DNA of 64,000 bases from Sphingomonas taxi (GCA_003243195.1 QFQI01000001.1:62001-126000), one strand, 5' to 3'; positions 1 through 10,307 are shown, counted from the first letter of the stretch. A program made the numbers and translations. The notes: generated by a model from the sequence alone, not told the origin.

Positions 1-237
1 ATCCCCTATTGGGAGACGCGCGGCTATGTGGTGACGGTGCTGCGCAACTACTGGATGTACGAGGCGCAGGGCGGCAAGGCGAAAAGCCCGAGCCGCGGCG
101 CGCTGGCGCAGGGCATGTGGCCGCGCTTCCCCGGGCTGCCGGGCGCGAGCGCGGTGCGGATCAACGCGCCGGCCACCACCACCGCGCTCGCGGTCAACGC
201 CGCGGTCGGCGTGCAATCGCCGGTGCAGTCGAACTAG
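1..237 (+). CDS. Lytic murein transglycosylase, C-terminal end only (partial)
   Basis: The reading frame is open from the first base to a TAG at 235-237, giving the last 78 residues of a gene that begins before the window. The visible start YWETRGYVVTVLRNYWMY matches the end of the catalytic domain of soluble lytic transglycosylases (family pattern ETRNYVxRVLxNxxxY), where these residues close the lysozyme-like fold. Such enzymes cleave the MurNAc-GlcNAc bond of peptidoglycan in the periplasm. The residues after it are Ala/Pro-rich and look like a disordered tail. The catalytic glutamate is not in the window, so the family call rests on one conserved stretch. Confidence 0.6.
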   Translation: MPYWETRGYVVTVLRNYWMYEAQGGKAKSPSRGALAQGMWPRFPGLPGASAVRINAPATTTALAVNAAVGVQSPVQSN

Positions 238-408
238 CGGCACCGCGCGGGCGGCATCCTGCACTGGGAAGCGCCCGCGCCCCGCACATGACGCCGGCCG
301 CGGGTTGCGCCGTCGCGACCGGCTGAAAGGCTGCCGGAAGGCGCGCCGGGCACCCCCTTCCCGATGCTCGCGCTGGACCGCCTGCCGGCGCCCCGCTATC
401 GCGCCACC

Positions 409-936
409 ATGCCGATCGACGACACCCGCATGTTCCTGCCCCTCCGCATCGCGGTGCTCACCGTGTCCGACACGCGCGGGCTGGCGGACGACCGTTCCGG
501 CGACACGCTGGTCGCGCGACTGGCCGAGGCCGGGCATGTGCTGGCGGAGCGCATGATCCTGCCCGACGATGCCGATGCGATCGTCGCACAGCTCCACCGC
601 TGGATCGACGACGCGGCGGTGGACTGCATCATCACCACCGGCGGCACCGGCGTGACCGGGCGCGACGTGACGCCCGACGCGGTGGAGCGCGTCGCGGAGA
701 AGATGATCCCCGGCTTCGGCGAGCTGTTCCGCTGGCTCAGCTACCAGACGATCGGCACCTCGACCGTGCAGAGCCGCGCCTGCGCCTGCGTGACGCGCGG
801 CACCTACATCTTCGCGCTGCCCGGCTCGACCGGCGCGGTGAAGGACGCGTGGGACGGCATCCTGCGCGACCAGCTCGACAGCCGCCACCGGCCCTGCAAC
901 TTCGTCGAACTGATGCCGAGGTTGCTGGAGCGGTAG
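409..936 (+). CDS. moaB: Molybdenum cofactor biosynthesis protein MoaB
   Basis: This 175-residue protein belongs to the MoaB/Mog family, which adenylylates molybdopterin (or is an inactive paralogue of the enzyme that does) during molybdenum cofactor synthesis in the cytoplasm. The substrate-binding motif [11 protein letters not shown] is at about residues 76-86 and a [10 protein letters not shown] motif follows near residue 144; the end [12 protein letters not shown] is also typical. An in-frame ATG at 364 would add 15 residues, but homology begins near [13 protein letters not shown], so 409 is preferred. No other cofactor gene lies beside it: a cell-wall enzyme is upstream and a decayed gene downstream. 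Confidence 0.9.
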   Translation: MPIDDTRMFLPLRIAVLTVSDTRGLADDRSGDTLVARLAEAGHVLAERMILPDDADAIVAQLHRWIDDAAVDCIITTGGTGVTGRDVTPDAVERVAEKMIPGFGELFRWLSYQTIGTSTVQSRACACVTRGTYIFALPGSTGAVKDAWDGILRDQLDSRHRPCNFVELMPRLLER

Positions 937-1194
937 CATCCGATGATCGCGGCAATGCTGGCATGGCTCCTGTCATCCGCGATCGTTCACCCCGGCAGCG
1001 GTTTGCCCGACGGCCGCGCGTGTTCGGACGGCGCATCGTGCGCCAGCGGCTCCTGCGGCTGGCCGCGCGGCCGGCGCTGGCGCAACGGCCGGGTCAGGGG
1101 CATCTGCTCGGCACCCCGCCCATCGGCGAAACCTGTGGTCGCGCCGTGGTGCGGCGCGGCCGGATCTTCCTGTTACCCTGCCGGTAGCCGCCGC

Positions 1195-1549
1195 CCGCCC
1201 GAAAGCCCAGAAACGCGCACCGTCCACCTCCCGGATCGTCAGTGTGTCGAGGTCGATCGACGACACGCAGCGCAGGTGGACCGCCGCGCCGCCGCGCCGT
1301 CGCCACGGACGGCGAGCGGCTGGCAACCACAGGTGCGGCAGAAGCGGTGCACGATCGCGTGGCGGTGAAAGCTGTCGTCCACCAGCGCCTCCGCGCCGAC
1401 GATCGACAGCGCGCCGTCGCCGACGAAGGCCGGCAGGAAGCCTTGCGACGGCAGTGCGAGCCGTTGCAGCTCATCGCCTCGGTCGGCACCTCGCCGGCGA
1501 CCGTGAAGGTCACCGCGCCGCAGCGACAGCTACCCTCCTAGCCCATCAT
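1195..1549 (-). pseudogene. Decayed GFA-family gene (glutathione-dependent formaldehyde-activating enzyme-like)
   Basis: On the minus strand three successive frames together spell one GFA-type zinc protein. Frame one gives SCRCGAVTFTVAGEVPTEAM then MSCNGSHCRRK; after about 1441 the frame shifts to read GFLPAFVGDGALSIVGAEAL and HRFCRTCGCQPLAV; after about 1290-1305 it shifts again to AAVHLRCVSSIDLDTLTIRE. A TAG at 1540-1538 also interrupts the frame three codons after the ATG at 1549. The second cysteine of the usual CxCxxC cluster is glycine (CNGSHC). GFA proteins are about 130-150 residues, matching the combined length. Several independent lesions make a real pseudogene more likely than one sequencing error. 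The 3' boundary is approximate. Confidence 0.7.
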
Positions 1550-1594
1550 CGTCTCTGTTCTTGTTTTGTTCGACACCCGTCCCTACAAGGCCGC

Positions 1595-2677
1595 ATGGCC
1601 GACGGCAAGAATCGCGCGGTACGCGGCGCCACCCTGAACATGGAGAGCGCGCGCTTCAACCTGCCACGGGTGGAGGCCGACGGCGACTGGCTCGACGCCT
1701 GCGAGACCGTCGACGGCGCCACCCCGACAGCGCGGACCAGCGTGACGATCGAGCATCCGCGCACGATCATCACCCGCAACCAGTCACCCGACGTGCCGTT
1801 CGATCGCTCGATCAACCCCTATCGCGGCTGCGAACATGGCTGCATCTACTGTTTCGCGCGGCCGAGCCATGCCTTCCACGACCTGTCGCCGGGGCTGGAC
1901 TTCGAGACGAAGCTGTTTGCCAAGCCCGACGCCGCGGCGCTGCTGCGTGCCGAACTGGCGAAGCCCGGCTACACCTGCGCGCCGATGGCGCTGGGCACGA
2001 ACACCGATCCCTATCAGCCGATCGAGCGCGAGTGGCGGGTGACGCGCGGCATCCTGGAGGTGCTGGCGGCGTGCGACCATCCGCTGGTCATCACCACCAA
2101 GTCCGACCGGGTGGTGCGCGACATCGACCTGCTGGCGCCGATGGCGGCGAAGGGACTGGCGGCGGTGGCGATCTCGATCACCTCGCTCGATCCGCGCATC
2201 GCGATGACGCTGGAGCCCCGCGCCACCGCGCCGGAGCGGCGGCTGGCGGCGGTGCGCGCGCTGACCGACGCCGGCGTGCCGACCTATGTCAACATGGCGC
2301 CGATCATTCCCGCGATCACGGATGGCGAGGTGGAGACGATCGTCGCGCGCGCCGCCGCGGCCGGGGCGCTGGGCGTGTCGTACATCCCGGTGCGGCTGCC
2401 ATGGGAGGTCGCGCCGCTGTTCCGCGCCTGGCTGGACACGCATTATCCCGATCGCGCGGCCAAGGTGATGGCGATCGTCCAGTCGCTGCGCGGCGGCAAG
2501 GACAACGATCCGCGCTTCGGCATGCGGATGAAGGGTCAGGGGCCGTGGGCGGAGCTGCTGCGCACCCGGTTTCGCATCGCGCGGACGAAGGCGGGCTTCT
2601 CGGACCGCCGGCGACGGCTGGAGCTGCGCTGCGATCTGTTCCGGCGGCCGGCGGGCGCGCAGGGCGAATTGTTCTGA
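1595..2677 (+). CDS. Radical SAM protein, PA0069 / Rv2578c-like family
   Basis: A 360-residue radical SAM protein. The iron-sulfur cluster motif GCEHGCIYC supplies Cys79, Cys83 and Cys86 (a CX3CX2C spacing), preceded by SINPYRG, which is typical of the group annotated as PA0069-family or SplB-like radical SAM proteins. The later stretches GTNTDPYQPIE and TKSDRVVRDIDLL are also family hallmarks. The reaction and substrate of this family are not established. The ATG at 1595 is chosen because homology starts soon after it; the open frame runs further upstream without recognisable protein. It is transcribed divergently from the decayed GFA gene. Confidence 0.85.
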   Translation: MADGKNRAVRGATLNMESARFNLPRVEADGDWLDACETVDGATPTARTSVTIEHPRTIITRNQSPDVPFDRSINPYRGCEHGCIYCFARPSHAFHDLSPGLDFETKLFAKPDAAALLRAELAKPGYTCAPMALGTNTDPYQPIEREWRVTRGILEVLAACDHPLVITTKSDRVVRDIDLLAPMAAKGLAAVAISITSLDPRIAMTLEPRATAPERRLAAVRALTDAGVPTYVNMAPIIPAITDGEVETIVARAAAAGALGVSYIPVRLPWEVAPLFRAWLDTHYPDRAAKVMAIVQSLRGGKDNDPRFGMRMKGQGPWAELLRTRFRIARTKAGFSDRRRRLELRCDLFRRPAGAQGELF

Positions 2678-2801
2678 CCGCTCACGCGGCGGCGGGCTGG
2701 CGCGGCGGTGTGCGATGCCGGCAATCTCCCCGCCGCGCCCTATGCGGGGCAGGAGAGCGGCGGCCCGACGAGGCGGCGTCGCCATGGCGACGAACGCCGC
2801 G

Positions 2802-5800
2802 TCACCCCACCGATCGCAGCCGCGTTTCCTCGATCTCGAACTCGACCTTCGTCACGCCCGGCAGCGCCTCGATCTGCTCGGCGAGTTCCGCGTCCAGCGC
2901 GAAATCGCGGTCGAGGATCACCGTGGCCATCCCCCCCTCGCCGCCGCCGGCACCCAGCGGCACCTTCAGCGTCACCTTGCCGCGTGCCCCGCGCAGTGGG
3001 CCGATCAGCGCCGCCAGCGCGCGCACCGCCGCGGCGTCCGCGACCTGCACCTCCAGCGCGAAACGCGTCGCGCTCGCCAGCGTCTCGAACGGCTTGATCG
3101 ACTTCACCGTCACGCGCGGCGTCTCCTCGCCCGGCCGGCGATCCAGCTCGACCGTCGCCAGGCCGCAGCCGCCGCTGCGCGCCGCCTCCTCCAGATCGGC
3201 GGCGGGACCGTCGTCGAAACAGGTCGCCATGAATTGCCCCGTCGCGTCCGACAGCGTCGCCATCATGTAGCGCTTGCCGCGCGCCGAGGTACGCCAGCGG
3301 GCTTCCTCGACGAGTACCGCCATGGTTGCCATCACCCGGGCGCCGTCCGCGATCGCCAGCTCGCCGAGCGCGACATAGCTGCGCGCGCCGTGCGTGCGGG
3401 CCAGGTGGCGATAGCGGTCGACCGGATGCGCGGAGAAATAGAAGCCGAATGCCTCCTTTTCCTGCTCCATCCGCTCGGCCAGCGTCCAGCGCGCGCCGGC
3501 CGGCAGCTTGATCGCGTCGCCCGCGCCCGCGTCGTCGCCGAACAGCCCGCCCTGCCCGCTGGTCCGCCCCTCGTGCGTGCGCGCGGCGATGGCGAGCACC
3601 GTCTCGACGACCGCGTGCACCCCGGCGCGGTTAGCGTCGATACAGTCGAACGCCCCCGCCGCGGACAGCGTTTCGAGCTGGCGCTTGTTGAGCAGGCGCG
3701 GATCGACGCGCGCCGCGAAGTCGTCGAGGCTGCGGAACGGCCCCTTGCCCGCGCGCTCCTCGCACAACTTTTCCATCGCGCCCTCGCCGACCGATTTCAG
3801 CGCGGCGAGCGCGTAGCGGACCATCGGCTGGCCATCCGCGCCCGGCTCGACGTCGAATTCGGCGACGCTGCCGTTGATGCACGGCGGCAGCAGCCCGATC
3901 CCCAGCCGGCGCGCATCGTCGACGAAGATCGCCAGCTTGTCGGTCTGGTGCAGGTCGTAGCACATCGACGCGGCGAAGAACTCCGCCGGGTGATGCGCCT
4001 TCAGCCAGGCGGTCTGGTACGCCAGCAGCGCATAGGCGGCGGCATGGCTCTTGTTGAAACCGTACCCCGCGAACTTGTCGATCAAGTCGAACAACTGGTT
4101 GGCATAGGGCGCGGGGATCTGGTTGTGCTCGGCGCAGCCGGCGACGAAGGTGGCGCGCTGCGCGTCCATCTCCGCCTTGATCTTCTTGCCCATCGCGCGG
4201 CGCAACAGGTCGGCGCCGCCCAGCGAATAACCCGCCAGCACCTGTGCGGCCTGCATCACCTGTTCCTGATAGACGAAGATCCCGTAGGTTTCGGCCAGGA
4301 TCGGCTCCAGCAGCGGGTGCGGATAGGTGATCTCCTCCGTGCCCAGCTTGCGGCGGCCGAACGACGGGATATTGTCCATCGGCCCCGGTCGGTAGAGCGA
4401 GACGAGCGCGATGATGTCACCGAAGTTGCTCGGCCGGACCGCCGACAGCGTGCGGCGCATCCCCTCCGATTCCAGCTGGAACACGCCCACCGTGTCGCCG
4501 CGCTGGAGCAGTTTGTAGACGCCCTCGTCATCCCATTCGAGCGCATCGAGATCGACCGCGATGCCGCGCTTCTTCAGCAGCTCGATCGCCTTCTTCAGCA
4601 CCGACAGCGTCTTCAGGCCGAGGAAGTCGAACTTCACCAGCCCCGCGCCCTCGACATATTTCATGTCGAACTGCGTGACCGGCATGTCGGAGCGCGGATC
4701 GCGGTACAGCGGCACGAGCTGCGCGAGCGGCCGGTCGCCGATCACCACGCCCGCCGCGTGGGTGGAGGAATGCCGCGGCAGCCCCTCCAGCTTGGTCGCC
4801 AGATCCCACAGGTGGCGGATCTGGTTGTCGTTGGCATATTCCTTCGCCAGCTCGGGCACACCGTTCAGCGCGCGCTTCAGGTCCCATGGATCGGTCGGGT
4901 GATTGGGGACCAGCTTGGCGAGGCGGTCGACCTGTCCATAGCTCATCTGGAGCACGCGCCCGGTGTCCTTCAGCACCGCGCGCGCCTTCAGCTTACCGAA
5001 GGTGATGATCTGCGCGACCTGGTCGCGGCCGTATTTCTCCTGCACGTAGCGGATCACCTCGCCGCGCCGTGTTTCGCAGAAGTCGATATCGAAATCGGGC
5101 ATCGACACGCGTTCCGGGTTCAGGAAGCGTTCGAACAGCAGCCCCAGCCTGATCGGGTCGAGGTCGGTGATCGTCAGCGCCCAGGCGACGACCGAGCCGG
5201 CACCCGAACCGCGCCCCGGCCCCACGGGGATGTCATGATCCTTGGCCCATTTGATGAAGTCCGCGACGATCAGGAAATAGCCCGGGAAGCCCATCTGGAT
5301 GATGACGTCGACCTCGAACGCCAGCCGCTCGCGATAGACATCGCGCCAAACGGGATCGTCGGAGGGCTGCGCGCCGAGCTGTTCGATCCGGTCCAGCCGC
5401 GCCTCCAGCCCGGCGACGGCGTCGCGGCGCAGCATCGCCGCCTCGCCCTCGCGGTCGCCGGCCAGGCTCGGCAGGATCGGCTTGCGCCTGGGCGCAGCAA
5501 CCGCGCAGCGCTGCGCGACGACCAATGTGTTCGCCAGCGCTTCGGGCAGGTCGGCGAACAGCGGGGCCATCTCGGCCGCCGGCTTCATCCACGCGTGGCG
5601 GCAACTGCGCGGGCGATCCTCGCTCTCGACATAGCTGGAGGAGGCGATGCACAACATCGCATCATGCGCGTCGCCGAAATCGGCTTCCTCGAAGCAGCTC
5701 GGGTTGGTGGCGACGATCGGCCAGCCGCGATCATAGGCGAGGTCGAGCAGAAGCGGCTCCGCCTTTTCCTCCACCGCGTCGTCGCGGCGGCACAGCTCGA

Positions 5801-6314
5801 CATAGAGCCGGTCGGGGAAGATCGCGTGCAGTCGATCGGCATAGGCGGCGGCGCGCGCCGGCTGGTCCTCGGCGAACAGCCGCGCGACGCCGCCCTCCCC
5901 GCCGGCGGTCAACGCGATCAGCCCGGCGGCGTGGCGCTCCAGCACGTCGAAGGCGACGTGCGGCACCAGCTCCAGCGGCCGGTCGAGATGTGCCCGGCTG
6001 ACCAGCGCACACAGATTGTCGTAGCCGGCCATGTCCTGCGCATAGAGCGCGATCCAGTCGATCGCGGGCGCGACGCCCTCCGGCATGTCCGGTCGCGCGA
6101 CCCCCAGCATCGTGCCGATCACCGGCTGCACGCCCGCGTCCATCGCCGCGTCGGAAAAGGCCATTGCGGCATACAGGCCGTTGCGATCGGTGAGCGCGGC
6201 GGCCGGAAAGCCGAGCTTGGCGGCACGCTTCGCGATCGCCTTCGGCTCGATCGCGCCGTCGAGCATGGTATAGCTGGAAAAGATGCGGAGTGGCACGAAC
6301 CCGGAATGCGGCAT
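2802..6314 (-). CDS. dnaE: DNA polymerase III alpha subunit (DnaE)
   Basis: This 1170-residue protein is the replicative polymerase catalytic subunit of the DNA polymerase III holoenzyme. The N-terminal PHP domain begins at FVPLRIFSSYTMLDGAIEP. The palm carries PGRGSGAGSVVAWAL followed by MPDFDIDF near residues 405-412, whose paired aspartates bind the catalytic metals. The fingers region YGFNKSHAAAYALLAYQTAW and a C-terminal OB-fold region are present. Length agrees with DnaE1 (about 1160) rather than the shorter error-prone DnaE2. The gene stands alone and diverges from the HdeD-like gene across 99 bp. The start matches the conserved N-terminus. Confidence 0.97.
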   Translation of the reverse strand: MPHSGFVPLRIFSSYTMLDGAIEPKAIAKRAAKLGFPAAALTDRNGLYAAMAFSDAAMDAGVQPVIGTMLGVARPDMPEGVAPAIDWIALYAQDMAGYDNLCALVSRAHLDRPLELVPHVAFDVLERHAAGLIALTAGGEGGVARLFAEDQPARAAAYADRLHAIFPDRLYVELCRRDDAVEEKAEPLLLDLAYDRGWPIVATNPSCFEEADFGDAHDAMLCIASSSYVESEDRPRSCRHAWMKPAAEMAPLFADLPEALANTLVVAQRCAVAAPRRKPILPSLAGDREGEAAMLRRDAVAGLEARLDRIEQLGAQPSDDPVWRDVYRERLAFEVDVIIQMGFPGYFLIVADFIKWAKDHDIPVGPGRGSGAGSVVAWALTITDLDPIRLGLLFERFLNPERVSMPDFDIDFCETRRGEVIRYVQEKYGRDQVAQIITFGKLKARAVLKDTGRVLQMSYGQVDRLAKLVPNHPTDPWDLKRALNGVPELAKEYANDNQIRHLWDLATKLEGLPRHSSTHAAGVVIGDRPLAQLVPLYRDPRSDMPVTQFDMKYVEGAGLVKFDFLGLKTLSVLKKAIELLKKRGIAVDLDALEWDDEGVYKLLQRGDTVGVFQLESEGMRRTLSAVRPSNFGDIIALVSLYRPGPMDNIPSFGRRKLGTEEITYPHPLLEPILAETYGIFVYQEQVMQAAQVLAGYSLGGADLLRRAMGKKIKAEMDAQRATFVAGCAEHNQIPAPYANQLFDLIDKFAGYGFNKSHAAAYALLAYQTAWLKAHHPAEFFAASMCYDLHQTDKLAIFVDDARRLGIGLLPPCINGSVAEFDVEPGADGQPMVRYALAALKSVGEGAMEKLCEERAGKGPFRSLDDFAARVDPRLLNKRQLETLSAAGAFDCIDANRAGVHAVVETVLAIAARTHEGRTSGQGGLFGDDAGAGDAIKLPAGARWTLAERMEQEKEAFGFYFSAHPVDRYRHLARTHGARSYVALGELAIADGARVMATMAVLVEEARWRTSARGKRYMMATLSDATGQFMATCFDDGPAADLEEAARSGGCGLATVELDRRPGEETPRVTVKSIKPFETLASATRFALEVQVADAAAVRALAALIGPLRGARGKVTLKVPLGAGGGEGGMATVILDRDFALDAELAEQIEALPGVTKVEFEIEETRLRSVG

Positions 6315-6413
6315 CCGCGCAAGTTAGGCGCGGCGACCCGATTCGACCAGCGCCGAACCGCGCCGGGGAACCGCCAATGCGCCGATCCGTTCGCCAGACC
6401 CGGAGGAGTGACA

Positions 6414-6980
6414 ATGATGAGCGACCTTGCGAACCCCCGTCCCGCCACCGGCGCGGGCTGGGGCTGGATCATGGCCTATGGCATCGTCTCGACGCTGGTG
6501 GGCATCGCGGCGTTCGTTTGGCCGTTCGCCGCCACCTTCGCCGCGACGGTGGTGATCGGCATGCTGCTGTTCGTGTCGGGCGTCTTTTCGATCGCCGCCG
6601 GGTTGTTCGGGCACGGCCACGAAGGGCGCGGCTATGCGGTGGTGTTCGGGTTGCTGTCGGTGATCGTCGGCGCGATCATGGTGTTCGAGCCGGCGACCGG
6701 CGCGGTGTCGCTGACGCTGATGGTGGCGGTGTGGCTCGGCGTGCGCGGCATATTGGAGATCGTGTGGGGCGCGCGAATGCGGCGGCGTCGCGGGATGATG
6801 GTGGTGCTGGGCGTGCTGAACCTGCTGCTGGCGGCCTTCTTCCTGTTCACGGTGCCGTGGTCGGCGCTGACGCTGCCCGGCTTCATCCTGGGGCTAAGCT
6901 TCCTGTTCGGCGGCGTGACCGCTGTCGCCTCGGCCAGCGACCACCGCAAGGGCGCGGAGCCGTTCGCGATCCCGGGCTGA
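6414..6980 (+). CDS. HdeD / DUF308 family integral membrane protein
   Basis: A 188-residue protein with six predicted membrane helices in three pairs: roughly residues 17-35, 40-63, 74-93, 97-118, 127-146 and 150-172. The repeated pattern of paired helices with a conserved glycine-rich turn (IGMLLFVSGVFSIAAG) is that of the HdeD/DUF308 family, linked to acid resistance in Escherichia coli but of unknown mechanism. A strong ribosome binding site, GGAGGAG at 6402-6408, sits before ATG codons at 6414 and 6417. An arginine-rich loop (MRRRRG) between helices four and five suggests a cytoplasmic side. Confidence 0.85.
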   Translation: MMSDLANPRPATGAGWGWIMAYGIVSTLVGIAAFVWPFAATFAATVVIGMLLFVSGVFSIAAGLFGHGHEGRGYAVVFGLLSVIVGAIMVFEPATGAVSLTLMVAVWLGVRGILEIVWGARMRRRRGMMVVLGVLNLLLAAFFLFTVPWSALTLPGFILGLSFLFGGVTAVASASDHRKGAEPFAIPG

Positions 6981-7038
6981 CCGCCGTCAGTCCCGGTCGG
7001 GCGCGGCTGCCGCGTTGATGACCGGGGCGCCCGTGCCG

Positions 7039-7146
7039 TCAACCGGCACCGATCCGATGCGCCAGCGCCATGGCCACCAGCAGCAGCGCGAGGATGGCGA
7101 GGATCATCGCGAACATGCAGCCCAGGACGACGCGATCCCCGAACAT
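7039..7146 (-). CDS. Possible 35-residue single-helix membrane peptide
   Basis: Ten nucleotides after the dgt stop codon an ATG opens a 35-codon frame, with AGG four bases before it as a weak ribosome binding site. The product starts MFGDRVVLGCMFAMILAILA and continues with Leu/Val/Ala to end at HRIGAG, so it is essentially one membrane helix (about residues 8-28) with basic residues at both ends. Its position as the last cistron behind dgt suggests co-transcription. No family is recognised. The regular hydrophobic core bounded by charges is the main support; conservation is untested. Confidence 0.4.
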   Translation of the reverse strand: MFGDRVVLGCMFAMILAILALLLVAMALAHRIGAG

Positions 7147-7156
7147 CAAACCTGGA

Positions 7157-8320
7157 CTAGAAGCCGTCCGGGAGGTCGATCGGACCGATCACCTCGCGGT
7201 AGCGCGACACGGCATAGCGGTCGGTCATGCCCGCCACGAAATCGGCGATGTGGCGGCTGATGGCGGGTTCCTCCGCCGGCAGGCGGTGCCGCCATTCCTC
7301 CGGCAGCAACGCCGGATCGGCGCGATAGGCGGCGAACAGGTCGCTTACCACCGCATCCGCGGCCGAGGCCGCAGCGAGCTGGTGCGGATGATGGTAGAGG
7401 CTGGCGTACATGAACCGCTTCAGCGCGCGTTCCTGGACGGCCATGTCGTCGGAGAAGCCGATCAGCGCGCGGCCGGCGGCGCGGACGTCCTCGACGCTGG
7501 CGACGCCCGCAGCGGCGATCCGCGCGCGTGATTCGGCGATCAGGTCGTTGACCATCGCGCCGATCTGCGTGCGGATCAGCTCCCCCGCCAGTCGCTCGCG
7601 CGGCACGTCCGGGAAGTGCGCGGTCACCCGCCGCCAGCCGTCCGCGACCAACGGCACCGCCTCGATCTGGTCGAGCGTCAGCAGCCCCGCGCGCAGGCCG
7701 TCGTCGATGTCGTGATTGTCATAGGCGATGTCGTCTGCCAGCGCCGCCACCTGCGCCTCCAGCGAGGCATGGCTGCGCAGGTCCAGCGCCGCCTCCGCAT
7801 CCGCGGCCGCCAGCGCCCAGGGTGGCGCGATCACCGGGCCGTTGTGTTTGGCCAGCCCCTCCAGCGTTTCCCAAGTCAGGTTCAGCCCCGGCCAGCGCGG
7901 ATACGGCCGCTCGATCCGCATCAGCGTGCGCAGCGTATGGCCATTGTGATCGAAGCCGCCTGCATCGGCCATCGCGCGGCGCAGCGCGTCCTCGCCGGCA
8001 TGGCCGAACGGCGGATGGCCGATATCGTGCGCCAGGCACAGCGCCTCGGTCAGATCCTCGTTCAGCCCCAGCGTGCGTGCGATCGTGCGACCGATCTGCG
8101 CCACCTCCAGGCTGTGGGTCAGGCGAACACGGAAGTGATCGCCATCCGGCGCCAGAAAGACCTGCGTCTTGTGGCGCAGCCGGCGAAAGCTGATCGAATG
8201 GATGATGCGGTCACGGTCGCGCTGGAACGCGTCGCGCGGGCCGCGATCGGCGGATTGCTCGGCATGCAGCCGTCCGCGACTGCGCGCCGGATCGGCCGCC
8301 CAGGGCGCGAGCGCGGCCAT
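7157..8320 (-). CDS. dgt: Deoxyguanosinetriphosphate triphosphohydrolase-like protein
   Basis: A 387-residue HD-domain hydrolase of the dGTPase family, which removes the triphosphate from deoxynucleoside triphosphates and adjusts dNTP pools. The metal site is visible: His69 in [13 protein letters not shown], His98-Asp99 in [13 protein letters not shown], and a downstream aspartate in [14 protein letters not shown]. The N-terminal [20 protein letters not shown] stretch is strongly conserved in the family. This is the shorter dGTPase-like class common in alphaproteobacteria. It begins 1 nt after the stop of the upstream SPOR-domain gene on the same strand, so the two probably form one transcript. 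Confidence 0.95.
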   Translation of the reverse strand: MAALAPWAADPARSRGRLHAEQSADRGPRDAFQRDRDRIIHSISFRRLRHKTQVFLAPDGDHFRVRLTHSLEVAQIGRTIARTLGLNEDLTEALCLAHDIGHPPFGHAGEDALRRAMADAGGFDHNGHTLRTLMRIERPYPRWPGLNLTWETLEGLAKHNGPVIAPPWALAAADAEAALDLRSHASLEAQVAALADDIAYDNHDIDDGLRAGLLTLDQIEAVPLVADGWRRVTAHFPDVPRERLAGELIRTQIGAMVNDLIAESRARIAAAGVASVEDVRAAGRALIGFSDDMAVQERALKRFMYASLYHHPHQLAAASAADAVVSDLFAAYRADPALLPEEWRHRLPAEEPAISRHIADFVAGMTDRYAVSRYREVIGPIDLPDGF

Positions 8321-8321
8321 G

Positions 8322-10307
8322 CTATTTGCCGTCCAGTCGCGTCATCTTCTGCCCCGGCTCGCTGGTGAAGGTGAAGGCCGACAATCCTTGCTTCGTCAGC
8401 GTGTTGACCATGGCGCGCGCCTCCGCCTGGGTCTTGAACGGGCCCGTCACCAGCCGGTTGGTGGCGCGGTTGCCGACCGTATAGGCGCGCTTGCCGGCCA
8501 GCGCCGCCGCCCTGGACTGCGCGCCCTTCCACGCTTTCGGCAGGTCGCCGGCATTGGCGCCGCTCGCCACCTGTACCCAGATGCGCTGCGGCTCGGCGCG
8601 CTCGGCCTTCTTCTCCGCAGCCTCCTTCGCCGCAAGTTCCTTCTTCGCCTTCTCCGCCGCCGCTTCCTTCGCGCGGGTCTTGCGGTCGACGGCCGGCCGT
8701 GCCTCCGGCTTTTCGGAAACCGTCGCCGCGACGGTCTTCTCCGACACGCGCTTCGCCGCGGCGAGGCGGGTGCGCTTCTGCTCGTCGGCGGCGGCATTGC
8801 GCTCGGCGGTGCGCGCGGCTTCCTCAAGCGTCGCGATCGGCCACGGCGGGGGGGAGGCGGCGGCCACCGCCGCGTGCTGCGCCCCCGGCATCGGCGCAAC
8901 CCCCAGCTCGGCGGCGGGGACCGAGATGCCGGCGACGATCCGCGCAAGGATCGAATCCTCGCTCACCCGCGGCGGCACCGCGCGCACCGGGGCGGCCGCG
9001 ACGGCGCGCGACGTTGGTTCGCGGCGCGTGACCGAGCGTGGCGGCCCGACCGGATCGGCCGACGCGATCTGCGTGGGGGCGGGTGCGATCGTGCGGGGGG
9101 GCGCGGCCTGCGCCACTTGCGTCGGCGGCGGCGCGGTCACCGGCGCCGCCGGCGAAGACGCGGCGGCTTGCGCCACCGTGGCCGCCGGTCGCGAGAGGGC
9201 CGGCGGCGGTGCGGCCTGCGCCGCCGGGATCGCGGGTGCGGTCGCCGCAACCGGGGGCGTCGGGACGGGTGCGGCCTGCGCGATCTGCGTCGCGGGCAGC
9301 GGCGTCGTCGGCGTGGCGACGGTCGCGGCCGCCGGAGTCCGCGCCGCGCGCGCCGCGGCGAGTTGCGTCGCACGCGCCGCGCGCTCGCGGCGGCGCTGCT
9401 CGGTGCGGGACAGGCGTTCCGGCGCGGGGACTACCGGGGCCGCCGCCGCGAGCGCGACGCGCGGCGGCGTGGTGGCCAGCGGCGCGAGCGGCGGCACCTG
9501 CCGCGCATCGGCCAGCCGCGCCGCGTTGGGCGTCACCTCGCCGAAATGCACCGCGAAGGCGCGATCGACCGGGGACAGGCTCGGCAGCCGCTGGAAGAAC
9601 GCCGCCAGCCCGCCCGCCATGCCGCGCGGCATCATGCTGGTCGCGATCTTGTTCGCACCGCTCACGTCGCCGTTCATCGCCAGGATGAATGCGCGCGCGC
9701 GCCACGCGCCGCGATCGGAGCGGCGCAGCAGCGGGTCGATCTGCGCAAGCGCTTCCTCCTGCCGGCCGGAAATGCCCAGTGACAGCGCGTAGCGACGGCG
9801 GATCTCGTCCAGCGCGTCATTGTCGCGCCCACCCTGCGCCAGCGCGAGACGGTAGTCCGCCTGTGCGCGCGCCTGTTCCCCGATCAGGTCGTACGCCAGC
9901 CCGCGATCGTCCGCGTAGCGCGCCATGACCGCACCGTGCCGCTGCGCTTCCTCGAAATAGCGCAGCGCCTCGCCGGGCCGCTCGCCGTTGACCAGGATGC
10001 GCGCAATCCCCGCCTTCACCCGGCCGTTGCTGGGGTCGATCGCCTCCGCGCGCTTGTAGAGCGCGGCAGCGGCGGTCGCGTCGCCCAGCGCGAACGACAA
10101 TTCGCCGGCCTCGATCAGCGCCGACAGGTCGCGCGGCGCGGCGCCCAGCCGGCGGACGAGTTCCGCCAGGCGATCGGCGTCCGGGTTGGCGACCGGCATC
10201 ACCACCTGCGCGGCGGCGGCGATCGGAAGCGGCAGCACGCCGGCGGCGGACAGCGCGATCGCGACGGACCGCGCGATGCCCGGTCGGCGCGGGCGGTTGT
10301 CGATCAC
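8322..10307 (-). CDS. TPR and SPOR domain envelope protein
   Basis: An exported protein of about 661 residues. A signal peptide (basic n-region, then [20 protein letters not shown] ending AAAQ) precedes tetratricopeptide-like helices over roughly residues 35-240. A long Ala/Pro/Thr-rich linker (about 260-450) and a Lys/Glu/Ala-rich probable coiled coil (about 520-590) lead to a C-terminal SPOR domain ([19 protein letters not shown] through the end). SPOR domains bind denuded glycan strands at division septa, so a role in cell-wall remodelling or division is likely. The GTG at 10307 is chosen because it gives a normal signal peptide; an ATG at 10397 would add 30 residues. It precedes dgt by 1 nt. 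Confidence 0.8.
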   Translation of the reverse strand: MIDNRPRRPGIARSVAIALSAAGVLPLPIAAAAQVVMPVANPDADRLAELVRRLGAAPRDLSALIEAGELSFALGDATAAAALYKRAEAIDPSNGRVKAGIARILVNGERPGEALRYFEEAQRHGAVMARYADDRGLAYDLIGEQARAQADYRLALAQGGRDNDALDEIRRRYALSLGISGRQEEALAQIDPLLRRSDRGAWRARAFILAMNGDVSGANKIATSMMPRGMAGGLAAFFQRLPSLSPVDRAFAVHFGEVTPNAARLADARQVPPLAPLATTPPRVALAAAAPVVPAPERLSRTEQRRRERAARATQLAAARAARTPAAATVATPTTPLPATQIAQAAPVPTPPVAATAPAIPAAQAAPPPALSRPAATVAQAAASSPAAPVTAPPPTQVAQAAPPRTIAPAPTQIASADPVGPPRSVTRREPTSRAVAAAPVRAVPPRVSEDSILARIVAGISVPAAELGVAPMPGAQHAAVAAASPPPWPIATLEEAARTAERNAAADEQKRTRLAAAKRVSEKTVAATVSEKPEARPAVDRKTRAKEAAAEKAKKELAAKEAAEKKAERAEPQRIWVQVASGANAGDLPKAWKGAQSRAAALAGKRAYTVGNRATNRLVTGPFKTQAEARAMVNTLTKQGLSAFTFTSEPGQKMTRLDGK

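Noticed and set aside
943..1368. Plus-strand ORF with several cysteines in the moaB-radical SAM gap
   Set aside because: It is antisense to the decayed GFA gene, whose reconstructed frames match a known family.
2715..6980. 1421-codon plus-strand ORF across dnaE
   Set aside because: It is the antisense shadow of dnaE in GC-rich DNA; only its last 188 codons (from 6414) are a real gene, the HdeD-like protein.
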